A stretch of DNA of 64,000 bases from positions 4,655,001 to 4,719,000 of the forward strand of contig OX419755.1 in NCBI GenBank assembly GCA_948567375.1. The letters run 5' to 3'. Position numbers and translations under genes: made by a program. This document shows, one piece after another, positions 46,928 to 56,699 of the stretch (positions are counted from its first letter, which is position 1; every line of letters starts with the position of its first letter). The notes under the pieces were generated by a model. It did no database searches. It saw only the letters and a list, made by a program, of their open reading frames with translations, and had not been told where the DNA came from. The stretch comes from Lunularia cruciata. Its lineage: Eukaryota; Streptophyta; Marchantiopsida; Lunulariales; Lunulariaceae.

Positions 46928-48655
46928 TCAAGTACATCTAGGACATAACCACTGTCCCTGAGGAACCACCGTGAGGGGAGGAGTCATACATGCCATATGC
47001 CATCCTCTCGAACAGCTATCACACACTAACATAGTAGCAGCTCCACCAGAAGAGCCACATAACATACACCTCAAGCCTGCACATACAAGTGCCAAGCTTG
47101 GGTCCATAGTACCATCAATGTTTGGGAGGTGGCATGGCGCACAATTGCGCACATGATCCTTCCAAACAACACCATCACGTCCTTCTAACACAAGGACTCC
47201 AGATGGCAAAACCTCGCGCACTCTCAAGATAGTGTGGCCTGTAGAAACATCAAGTGTCGTCGGTGCTGTCTGCTGTAGATATACATAGTCGCCTGGATGA
47301 AATCGACGGATTGAGGGTCTATAACCTCCTCCTCGAATGGTAGCATAGCGTAAAGTATCTCTATGCTGAGCAATCGCCAAGTTCTCGAAGGCCATCGGCA
47401 TCACTCTCCGAAAGATCTCTGCCCGCTGAGAACATGCGCTCATCCATACATCAAGGTCATCCAAGTCCAAAACTACAGTAGCATCTCGACGAATGGCTGC
47501 AGGTAAATCTTGATCTCGTCCATAGAGTAGAAAGTATGGAGAGAAGGATGCTAAGGAGGCTTGCCGGCTGAACCGATAGCCCATGGCCAACCAAGGTAAC
47601 TGGAGATCCCAATCTCCCAAGTGGCATCTCTGCAAACCATACTTTTGCAATCCTCTCTTCACCGTCTGAACCACTCTCTCTGCTAAGCCATCTGCCTCAG
47701 GGTGATCTTGGGATGTAGTACGATGATCAATCAAAGCCTTGTCACACAAGACCTGAAACTCTCCCAAGAACTCTGTACCCTGATCAGTCAAAACCTCAGC
47801 TGGTGCACCAAAATGACTAAGAACTCGATCCAGGAACGAGTAAGTTGTCCCTTCACTAGACTTGTCAGGAAGTGCCACCAACTCAATCCACTTGGAGAAG
47901 TGCTCCACCATCACCAAAACATACCGATGATGTCTCACAGTCAGCGGTAAAGGTCCGGCAAAGTCCAAACTCCAACGGTAACCCAATCCCATGATAGGTA
48001 ATGGGTGTAACTGTGGCGTAGGAGCATTGAATGATGCTCTAACTCGGTCACAAACCACACATCTGGCAACAAACTGCTGTACCTCGGTCTGCATACCGCG
48101 CCACCAATAATGACTCTGGAGTAAGCTATATGTACGCTTTACTCCAAAATGTCCTAGCTCCTCATGAGCATGACGGACCAACTGTGGTCTCTGTGATAGA
48201 AGTGGTACTACTCGCACTCTACCATCCTCCCATACACGCAAAAGGTGTCTACCCTCCAATCTGAACCGTCTGGCTCGCTGAAGAACACGGTCTCTCTCCT
48301 TGGCCCCAACTGTGCCACCCACAACACTTGTGCAAAGATAGTCCATCACTAAGACATCATCATGAATGTCTCGCTGAACTATACCAATATCTTCACTCTC
48401 TGGATCTGTGACCTCAATAACTCCTCCTGTATGCGCTGAGAGAGATACCACCAATGTCTCTGCAAATATACACAGAAAGGCTGATGCATGCCAACCTGGC
48501 ACCATCTCCTCATCTGTCTCACCATGCCAACGTGCTCCGGTCTGATCCTGCTGGCTGGGACATGGGTTTCTACTCAACCCATCTGCATCACGGTTCACCA
48601 CTCCAGGTCTGTGAACAACCGTGAAATCATACTCCTGTAAAATCAGAGCCCATCA
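46928..48655 (-). pseudogene. Integrase with C-terminal PHD finger (methyltransferase element)
   Basis: Open for 557 codons after a TGA at 48653-48655. It starts with the RNase H/integrase linker (VNRDADGLSRNP). Then come the HHCC zinc module (HEELGHFGVKRT and CVVCDRVRA) and the integrase core with the three acidic residues: D in SLDFAG (47963-47965), D in LTDQGTEF (47783-47785) and E in LAERVVQ (47678-47680). A basic tail follows. The last 46 residues (47068-46931) are a PHD finger with C-x2-C-x11-C-x2-C-x4-H-x2-C-x14-C-x2-C and GWHMAC. Integrase joins the cDNA to chromosomes; a PHD finger usually reads histone H3 tails, so it may steer integration. All key residues are present. The piece is translatable only if the upstream stops are bypassed. 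Confidence 0.9.
46931..47068 (-). other. PHD finger domain
   Basis: C4HC3 zinc module at the very C-terminus, with eight zinc ligands in canonical spacing and the aromatic WHMAC core. Chromoviruses carry a chromodomain in this position; here it is a PHD finger. Confidence 0.9.
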
Positions 48656-49183
48656 TGCAAGCTTCCCTAAAAGCTTGTCGGACTCCATCAACCACTTCAG
48701 CGGCTGATGATCAGTGATGAGAGTGAAGGGGTTACCAAATAGGTAACATCGGAAATGTGCTACTGCCCAAACTGCTGCCAAGCACTCTCCCTCATATGAA
48801 CTATACTTCACCTCCGCTGAATTGTTGGAGCGACTAGCATAGGCCACCACAAACTCCTTCTCCTCATCATCATGTTGGGTGAGCACCGCTCCAAGCCCCA
48901 ACATACTCCAATCAGTGTGAACCTGAAATGGTCGTCCCTTGATCGGTCTCCTCAAAATAGGAGCAGATGTCAACCTCTCCTTGAGCTCTACAAAAGCTCT
49001 CTCCTGCTCATCTCCCCAACACCACTCCTGTGTAAGCTTGGTCAGCTTCGTCAAGGCCTTGGCAATGGCACTAAATCCTCTAACATAGCGGCGATAGAAG
49101 TTCGCCAACCCAAGGAATGCTCGCACTCTGCTCACATCCGTAGGCCGAGGAATACGTGCAATAGCCTCCACCTTGGTTTGCTA
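48653..49183 (-). pseudogene. RNase H segment (methyltransferase element)
   Basis: Open for 172 codons between TAG (49181) and TGA (48653), same frame as its neighbours. It begins with the RT thumb (RVRAFLGLANFYRRYVRGFS) and continues with RNase H: FQVHTDWSMLGLGAVLTQ, AYASRSNNSAEVKYSSYEGE, and ITDHQPLKWLM. The catalytic positions D-x-S, E and D are visible. It would degrade the RNA strand during reverse transcription. Confidence 0.88.
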
Positions 49184-49933
49184 AACACCAAGTCCTCCGG
49201 GGTAGATAGTGTGACCCAAATACTCAACTTGCTCATGGAAGAACCTACACTTCCCAGGATGTAATTTGAGTCCATGAGATCTCAACCTCTCAAACACCTC
49301 CAACAACTGTCTCTCATGCTCCTCCACAGTAGTGCTATACACCAAAATGTCATCAATATAGCACCGAGCAAAATCCAATCCAGCTAGGATCCTATCCATG
49401 ACCCTCTGGAACTCAGCGGGAGCGTTCTTTAACCCAAATGGTAAGAACCTCCACTGATATAACACATCCTTGCCGTGAGGATCAATAGCCCAAAATGCTG
49501 TCTTGGACTTATCCTCCTCCCTGATCGGCAACTGATGATATCCCGCTCGAAGATCCAAAGTACTAAAGACCTTTGCATGCCCAATCGCATCAAAAATCTC
49601 CTCCGGTGTAGGCATGGCATACCGATCAGCCCTGGTCTGTCGGTTAATAGGATGGTAATCTCCACACATCCGCCTATCTGTATAGTTGCCATGCATATCC
49701 TTCTTGGCTGGCATCACTGTCGCTGATGCATACTCTCCATGTGAAATCTCCACCAAACCAGCCTCAAAAAGGTCACTACTCCGGCTCTGAATCAATGTCC
49801 TCTCCATCTCACTATATTGATAAGGACACCAGAAAACAGATGTGTCGCTAGTCAGCTCAATCCGTATACCAGGTCCCTTCAGAGCACCCAAATCCTTCAT
49901 ACTGAAGGCAAAACAACTCGTGTGACTCCTCAA
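49181..49933 (-). pseudogene. Reverse transcriptase segment (methyltransferase element)
   Basis: Open for 250 codons. It contains AKKDMHGNYTDRRMCGDYHP, FSTLDLRAGYHQLPIREEDK, the QWRFLPFGLKNAPAEFQRVM primer-grip region and the intact active site YIDDILVY (49337-49360), then KCRFFHEQVEYLGHTI. All seven RT blocks are recognisable and the catalytic Asp pair is intact. A TAG at 49181 separates it from the RNase H segment. It lies directly downstream of the methyltransferase in the same frame. Confidence 0.92.
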
Positions 49934-50041
49934 GAACCTCCAAACCCTTCGTCTTTCCTCTCCAGTAAGCTTGGGTCCAAGATCTGGCTCCCAAGTATCC
50001 TCTGTAACTGTAGTAGGAGTGGAAGACGTACTGACTGGCTG

Positions 50042-51454
50042 CTATATTGGGCCCTTGGGAGCAATGGTGTCATGCTCCCGACCACTAGAGGTCCCAACCT
50101 CTGTGTGAAAAACTCCCTCCACTCTGGCTGCAAGCTCCATACGTCCTCTGGCTGCATCCCATGTGGACCAAGGGTGTAATCCAAGTAGCCCACGCTCACC
50201 TGGATGGACTCCAAGTAGACCACTCTTCCTAGTAGCTACTGGATGTGTCCCAAGAATACCATGTCCACTCGGTCCATCGCCCCCAACATGTGCCTGAATC
50301 GTCTCGATAGGCACAGGGCTCACAAGTGTCCGAGTGGTGATGCCTATCAAGCACATCCTACGCTGCTCTGCCAAACCAAGGCTCACAATCCAGGTCAAAC
50401 AGTTCAGGTCCATAGCCTGACCTAACACCTGATGCCTGGATGCCTCTAACACTGCTGGAACAGCGGTAATACTGGTGCGAAAACCCATCGCCCGCTCTCT
50501 CTCATCAGCATTGGGCTCCACCAATTGCTGTAACTGTGAGTCCCAAACAAGTCCAGGTCCTCCCTCTCGAAAAGCATGAGAACCTGGGAAACTCATGAGT
50601 GTGGGAAATGCAGCTCTAGGCTGTCCAACTAGGTTCACCATTGCCATGGGTGACCTATCAGCCACTACCACTGTCTGAGATTGATGCCCAACATCCAAGA
50701 TATCATCAACAAGAATGTGGTCCAATCGCTGAATCCCATCATAAGCACGCTGTAGAACCTCTCTGGGTAAGAGGTTTGTCCACCAAAGACGAAGACGATG
50801 AGCCCATGATCCCACTCTGGCTGCATCTAACAATACAGCAGGTCCCATCCAAGAATGGACCTGATGTGTACTTGCCACCACTCTAGTGCGAGAATCACCC
50901 ATCAATGGAACGTTCTCCAAAAGGTAAGCTGGAGAAATAGACTGATGAACCTAGAGATGTCGTAGTATCCGTAACATCTCCCAAAACACACCAGAACGAG
51001 GATCCTGAAGACCCAAACCGCGGCCCGCACGTGTATGTCCCTGACATGGCCATCCAGAAATCACCAAGTGAATAGGCCCATGTCTCTCTAGGTCATGCGC
51101 CCCCAGTAAGGAAATGTCTCCTGGTAAGGCCTTCTGGTAACCTCTGACTGTTGACATCGGTAATAACTCCGGATACCGATAGGCCAAGTGTGCCACATGA
51201 TGTAGAGAGACTCGCCTAGCAGTCTCATCTCTCTCTACATACAAGTACCTCTGTACTCGGATACCCGCCTGTAACACCGCAGCTAGTCCGGTGCTGATCC
51301 CACCAAACAACTCTAATAGACATATCCCCTCTACTGGATACTGCCAAGCAATGAGTGTGGTATCCAGAGGTGTCAAAGCAATCGCCTCTGGAGGCTCATC
51401 CTCACATTCATCCCCTGATGGTACGAAGGCTCCACTCCAAGCCTGCTGCACCAA
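50042..51454 (-). pseudogene. DNA (cytosine-5) methyltransferase domain inside the retrotransposon
   Basis: Two open segments in one frame, 51454-50951 and 50920-50042, parted by one TAG (50951-50953). Motifs come in canonical order. Motif I, LLELFGGISTG (51319-51287), binds S-adenosylmethionine. Motif IV, SGWPCQGHTRAG, has the catalytic Cys at 51046-51044. Motif VI, ENV, is at 50917-50909. Motif VIII is HRLRLWWTNL, a motif IX-like region contains PTLMSFPGS, then NADERERAMGF, and motif X is RHQVLGQAMDLNCLTW. The order and spacing (DAARVGSWAHR, MGF) resemble DNMT3-type enzymes more than the permuted plant DRM group, judged by eye. The enzyme would transfer methyl groups to cytosine in DNA. It lies between protease and RT, an unusual site for a cargo domain. 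It is inactive as it stands unless the TAG is bypassed. Confidence 0.9.
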
Positions 51455-51469
51455 CTGATCTGCATGCTG

Positions 51470-54070
51470 CTACAATGCCTCCTCTGAACTCCACAATGGA
51501 ACATCCAAGGTGGATGGAACAATCCCACTTGTACTCCATAGCCGAGTGATCTCCTCTGGTACTGGAGTATCCTCTGCATGGGTGTTCCCCTCCAACAAGT
51601 CACCAGGCCAAGTAACTGCACCGCTGAAAGCCAAAACTGATGCTGCCATGGTCCCGGACTGTAGTGAGCCAAGACTGCCACTACTAAAGCGTATTGGTAG
51701 GCGACATACCCGTCCCTCACCAGACTGCCAACCAGGTCTATAAGAGGTTGTCTCCTCCCAATAGTCAATACTGAAACCCATAGGGTATAACACTGCTCCC
51801 CCAACTAGCACATCATATGACTCAGCTATCGTTGCAATAGCCTGAGCTCTCACCACTGAGCTATCAGTCGGATGACTAGGCTGAACCTGGACAACAAGCT
51901 CCCCACGTGTGATGTACTGTGTCGAACCACCACCTAGAGATGTCTGGATCTGAAATGGACACCTCTCCACATCGGTCTTCCGTAACTCCAGACCAACAAC
52001 TGCAGCCTTCCCCAACATAAGGGGCTGCGCACCAGAGTCTAACAAGACTCTCTGTGGTGTATAGACCTTCCCTGAAGGTCCCACCAAACGAAAGATCCCC
52101 CTCTGGTTATCCAATAGGACAACACCAGGTGTAAACCGCGCTCTCTCAAAGGCCGGTCTAGCTGGCAACTCCTCCAGTCTAGCCGCTACTGCCTGCCATA
52201 AACCACTGGTCGCTGAACGGATCCCATGCTCCTCAACCAAGTCAGCTCCACTACCAACCACCTCTGCTCTAGTAGTAGGAACTGCACCATCCCTACTCTC
52301 ACACAACGTGGCAGCCAACCGGAACACTGGGGCTGGGTCAACTCCCAATGTAAACATGTCACTGGCTGAAAATAAAGGATGCCGCATAATCAGCTGAGCC
52401 GCCCCCAACATCATGCTAGACTCAGTCTGTGTAGTAGCAAGTGGCTGACTAGCAGGTACTCCATCAGGTACTCCATCACCACCTACCACACCTGCACTGG
52501 GACGTCTAGGAACCATGGACGTCGTCTGCAATGCCTCAGATAGCGTGAAAGACTGGGGAAGTCTAACCTGTCTCCCAACCTCTCCTCTTTGTGGGTCCAA
52601 CTCCACTGATACTCCTCTATGCTCTGGAGCACGTACTACACTCCTAGTCACTGCTGTAGATGCATCCACCTGTGCTGCTCCGCACATGAAGTCCAAAGCA
52701 TCTCTATCACCAGCATATGAGGTGGAAGCCTCAGTACCCGAATCTGATCTCCTCTGAGCAATAGCCATACTAGCCAATCTCTGCTCCAACTGCTCAATCC
52801 GAGTAGCCATAGTTGTGTCAGAAGTAAGGGCAGGTATTGCACCCCTACTAGGTGTAGATCCTCTACCACCACCTCTACCACCTCGTCCTCCATGAACTGG
52901 AGCTCCTCTACTACCTGCCATAGCAGCCCTACCACTCCGTAACTCCGGGTGTAGGTCAAAACACCGGTCACTAGTGTGACCAGACTGTCCACCTTGTCCT
53001 CGAAAACCAACTGGGCGTGGTGCACTCTGCTGCACTCTAGAAGAAGTCACAACCGTGGATGAGGTCTCTCTACCAAATCCAGCTGTCACCACTCTCTCCT
53101 CCACCATGTTGAGCTCAATACGCTCAGCCAAACCAAAGACTACTGCCAAAGTGGGCGAAGTAGCCTGCAACAACGTAGCATCACGAACTCTACGTCGCAA
53201 CTCCCTGTCCAGTATCCCATACCAAAACTGGACTGCCTGGGCCTCAGGAACTCCCTGAGTGAAACTGATCAGCCGCCTCATGCGAGTATATGCCTCGCGT
53301 AGGCTCTCTCCAGCCTTCCGCTGGAACTCCTGCAAGCTCCTCAGCTTGTCAGTCCGCACTCCCTGGTAGTTCTGCCTCAAACATAGGAAGAACTCCACCA
53401 TGGGGTTAAACCCCGGTACCACACCACCTCCTCCAGCGGTACCTCCACTCGTAGTAGCACTATCTCCAGCTAGTGCACCTCCACTAGCTCCACCAACACT
53501 ACTCGAGCTAGAACTCGTAGGTACAGCCGACCTACTCCTGGCCACCGAATCTGAAGTGATAAAGACATAGTGTGGAGACCAATACTGTCTCCATAACTCA
53601 ATCTCCTCCAAATGAGCTCTCCTGAACTCATGGTAGTCGTCCATCGGTGGACCCTCCAAGTGCTGAAACAACCCCTTCCATGCCATGAAGGGTGTGAACA
53701 AAGTCGGGTTCCGCATCTGCTGCAGATCACACCGACTATCAAACTCCTGGATGAAGTCATCCAACTCAATAGTACCCACTGTACCAGAGTAACGCCTAGG
53801 GCCTTTGGAGGCCCCATAAATCTCGTCCATGTCCCACAACAACAGTGCGGACACACCAAGTGCACTCTCAACTGAATCAGCTCCTGTGTCAAACTCCAAC
53901 TCAGAGTCAATCTCCTCCCTCACTGGGACCTGAGATATAGGCTGATACCAAGCACCACTCCGAGTAAACCCACTGCGTACTGCAGGGCTAACTCCTCTGG
54001 AATCTCCAAAGAACTCTGTCGTGACCACGTAACTGCAATAGCAAACCCGAACCACCAACTGCAACCACAA
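51470..54070 (-). pseudogene. Gag and aspartic protease (methyltransferase element)
   Basis: Open for 866 codons, but the frame opens on a non-ATG codon; the first in-frame ATG is at 53830 (MDEIYGASKG), so the true start is uncertain. The retrotrans_gag core includes MVEFFLCLRQNYQGVRTDKL, FQRKAGESLREAYTRMRRLI and FWYGILDRELRRRV. A partial zinc knuckle, GHTSDRCFDLHPELR, lacks the first two Cys. Gly/Arg-rich sequence follows (residues about 370-400). The protease shows VLLDSGAQPLMLG, the intact D-S-G catalytic triad, near 52037. Gag builds the particle and the protease matures it. A TAG at 51470 separates it from the methyltransferase. Confidence 0.88.
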
Positions 54071-54571
54071 GTCGCAACTGCAAGTGCCCCGCCAAGTGCC
54101 AACACCAACTAGACACCACCCACTAATGTAACTCTAACCGAGATAACTACACTAGGGGAAGGGCAACCTGTAACCTGCCATCATAACACGCACTCTCACG
54201 GTCTGTAGGTCATCACTTCCTGCCTCACCGGAGAGAAACAAAGGTAGTCTGACTGGTCATCACTCCAGCCTCACCACCGAGAGCACACCAGAGCACCAAC
54301 GCTCAAAAGTCAAGGCACCTCACACAAACGTGGTGCACAAACAGGAAGCAGAGAATGGAGGGGATCCAATCACAAGAAATCTAAACGAAAACCCTCCATC
54401 TCATAACACAACACGGGACTGACTCTGCCACCATTTGGCATTTGACATAAGAGTAGTTCGTATCTAAGTCCTAAGCTACGATGATCACCAAGAATGGGAT
54501 CAAACTGCCTCTCCTAGCCAAAGCTACATGTGTATAGATAATAGTGGCACAATCACTATGACAACAAGTGA

Positions 54572-54640
54572 AGGTGGACCAGTTGGCTAGGGCACCAGTC
54601 TAGGAACAAGAGATCTAGGGGTCAAACCCTGTTGCGCACA
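54572..54640 (+). other. tRNA-like sequence with box A and box B, antisense in the leader
   Basis: The plus strand has agttggctagggcaccagtc, close to a tRNA D-arm/box A (TGGCnnAGTGG). About 30 bases later comes ggggtcaaaccctg, close to box B (GGTTCGAnnCC). The acceptor stem does not pair, so it is not a functional tRNA. It could be a tRNA-derived fragment or chance. Confidence 0.35.
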
Positions 54641-54832
54641 ATCTAGCAAGAAAGGCAGATTTTGCCAACCAATGACCAAGATCTACACTAAACTAGCTAG
54701 CCTCACGCCAGCAAGCTGGCTTGCTGGCCCTTCTAGGCCTTCGTAGCCTCTCATAGCCCACAGCCCTATGCCTCGAAGCCTCTAAAGGCCGAAATTCAGC
54801 CAAATGAGGCCTTTCTTGTTGCCACTTCGAAC

Positions 54833-54945
54833 CTCCTCCAAAATTGGCAAAACTTCTCCAAATCTGCGAAACTCCTCCAAACTAGCGAAACTTCTCCAAA
54901 TCTGGCCAAACAGCGAAACTCCTCCAATTCTGGCCCAAAATCTGA
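54833..54945. repeat. Degenerate ~20-bp tandem repeats in leader
   Basis: Five or so variants of gcgaaactcctccaaatctg in succession. Confidence 0.7.
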
Positions 54946-55333
54946 CGTAAACCCTAAAGATGGATGTCCGCCAAATCCCCCGCTACCTTTCCACTCGAGC
55001 CAAATTGACAAAACGGGTTTTTCCAAATCAAAATTTCATGAGAAGAGCTTTCCAACTCCACCTTCAATTTCACTTTCTGAGCCCAACTCGTAGCGAATTG
55101 GTCCTGCCTTCACCTCTTGAGCTCAAAATCACAACATTGCTCGAAAATTGCTCCTTCTTTGCTCGAAATTTGGCCAGCGCTTCCGCACACCATCCGCCTA
55201 ACTGCCAAATTTGCATCAACTACACGAGCTTCTGCACAATAGGGAAACATAGAACCTGAATTGAGCTACCACGATCCACCGAGCTTGGAGATACCACCAA
55301 CACTCAACGTTCCTGCACCCGATTTCCCCCTAA

Positions 55334-55347
55334 CTTCACTTCTCTGA
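55334..55347 (-). other. Probable primer binding region
   Basis: Minus strand next to the LTR end reads ATTACA then TCAGAGAAGTGAAG. With the last LTR bases it gives ACATCAGAG, similar to the ATCAGAG core of the Met-tRNA site, but the TGGT start is missing. A weak assignment. Confidence 0.4.
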
Positions 55348-55800
55348 TGTAATCAGATTGCTTAACACTTTCAACTCAACTCAACTCAGATCAGTACTTG
55401 ATCTGTCACTCTATAAACTGCCAACAACTGGGCACTGATTACAGTCAAGCCACACCCACTCAAGCATAGAGAATCCAGGTGACGCTCGCCGGCCTCTGTC
55501 CACCATAGCCAGGAACTCGAAGGCTCAACATCAGAGAAGTGAGCTCTCTGGAGCTCACTTCGAAACTATACCCCCTGGACTCGAGCTAGCCCTGAAACCC
55601 TAACGGTCCTACTGACGGCACACTCGACGGTGCAAACGGTGCAAAGTGACGGTGGGCCCCACCGTGAAGTCAGTACCCCGAACACGAAATCTAACCGTCG
55701 GAAAGTAGTCCCTGAGAAACAGCTAGAATAACTCTAACTACCATCACTGGAACTCCAGTGTCCGAGCATCTAGATGCGGAACTACAAATGGCGTGACAGC
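55348..55800 (-). repeat. Incomplete 5' LTR (R-U5-like part only)
   Basis: 451-453 bp, equal in length to the corresponding part of the left LTR (46203-46651). Eight differences, six of them transitions at CpG sites. The first ~104 bp of the LTR (TGTGGCAC to CACGACA) are absent; the old gypsy sequence begins immediately beyond GCTGTCACG. Confidence 0.85.
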
Positions 55801-56090
55801 ATATATCATCCTTCTTCTTCAAAAACAAGACAAGATACCCATATGGTGATACACTAGGTTGAATAAACCCTTTTTGCAACATATCTCAATTTCAGCCTTA
55901 CACTCCTCCAACTCTTGAGGTGATAAATGATATGGGATCTTACAAGGAGGTGTCTTCCCCAAAAGTATCATAATTTTATGATCTACTCTCCTTTTTGGTG
56001 GTAATCTTGAGGGTAGATCATATGGGAAGACATCTTGAAACTCATTTACCACATCCTTCAATTTCTTAGGAATTTTTCCATTGAGTTGTA
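55801..56090 (-). pseudogene. Gypsy reverse transcriptase, N-terminal part (copy 4)
   Basis: The piece 56061-55819 has VNEFQDVFPYDLPSRLPPKR and DHKIMILLGKTPPCKIPYHL. Another frame reads KGFIQPSVSPYG and LFLKKKDDIC up to the insertion point. The other half of the domain is at 46096-45401. Confidence 0.85.
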
Positions 56091-56329
56091 CATTCTAGAC
56101 TTCTTTTATAAGACCCATGAAACATCTATATGTCTTATAGATAGTTGTTGCTCTTATGACATAGAGAGGCAATTTCTGCCTATGTGCTTTTTCTCTAACC
56201 CCAATGATCATCCATTGGCAGGTGCTCACTTCTTTCTTCCTCTAATCTACCATAGGGTTGCATTGCTCTATCCAAGGCATGCCTAAGATTGCATCATAAT
56301 GAGGCAATTATATCACTCACCAATCAATT

Positions 56330-56660
56330 GCTTCTTGATATTCTCCTACAAAGAATGTTACCCTTCTAGATAACAAATCAATCTTCTCTGTTTATCCATT
56401 AGGTAACTCTACTTCTTTGCTCTCATCTTTCTCTAGATCCATCTCCAATCTTATTGCAATTGAGTGAGATAAGAAATTATTTGTTGCTATAGGATCTATC
56501 AATACTCTCACCTAATTGCCTTCTAGGATCCCATTCATGACAATCAATTGTGAGTTTGCCTTTCTAGATCTTTGCGCACTCATCTTTTTCCTCCTTTTGC
56601 TTGTCCACTTCCCTATTGAGCCAATAAGGCCATGAGGTACCTTTATTGGTGATCTTTGTT
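56330..56660 (-). pseudogene. Gypsy aspartic protease (copy 4), decayed
   Basis: The minus strand near 56530-56440 reads VRVLIDPIATNNFLSHSIAI. The active-site D-S-G-A-T has become D-P-I-A-T. Aligns with 3115-3525 of copy 2. Confidence 0.65.
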
Positions 56661-56699
56661 TTTCAAGGTGATTTTTGCATCCTCTTCTTCAATGCGTTG

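Larger units (their letters stand above)
54071..55347 (-). other. 5' leader of the methyltransferase element
   Basis: About 1.3 kb between the LTR part and gag without a convincing ORF. It contains a run of five degenerate ~20-bp repeats of the type gcgaaactcctccaaa (54833-54945) and a tRNA-like stretch on the plus strand (54572-54640). Confidence 0.6.
46097..55800 (-). mobile_element. Young Ty3/gypsy element carrying a DNA methyltransferase and a PHD finger
   Basis: 9.7-kb minus-strand element inserted in RT of gypsy copy 4, whose sequence resumes at 55801. Order from the 5' end (right): R-U5-like LTR part, primer region, 1.3-kb leader, Gag, protease, cytosine-5 methyltransferase, RT, RNase H, integrase and PHD finger, then polypurine tract, complete LTR and an extra partial LTR. 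All protein segments share one frame from 54070 to 46928 (2381 codons), broken by TAG at 51470, 50951, 50042 and 49181 and TGA at 48653. The 449-bp LTR part present at both ends differs at 8 positions (1.8 percent), so the insertion is fairly recent. A 4-bp direct repeat, gcat, flanks it (46093-46096, 55799-55802, counting gc as flank). An old relative lies at 5855-7258. Confidence 0.9.

Noticed and set aside
51287-51319. Walker-type or short-chain dehydrogenase reading of the FGGISTG motif
   Set aside because: The following PCQ, ENV and ERERAMGF blocks in order fix it as a cytosine-5 methyltransferase.
54572-54640. Functional tRNA gene
   Set aside because: No acceptor-stem pairing and no proper anticodon stem. 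Kept only as a tRNA-like sequence.
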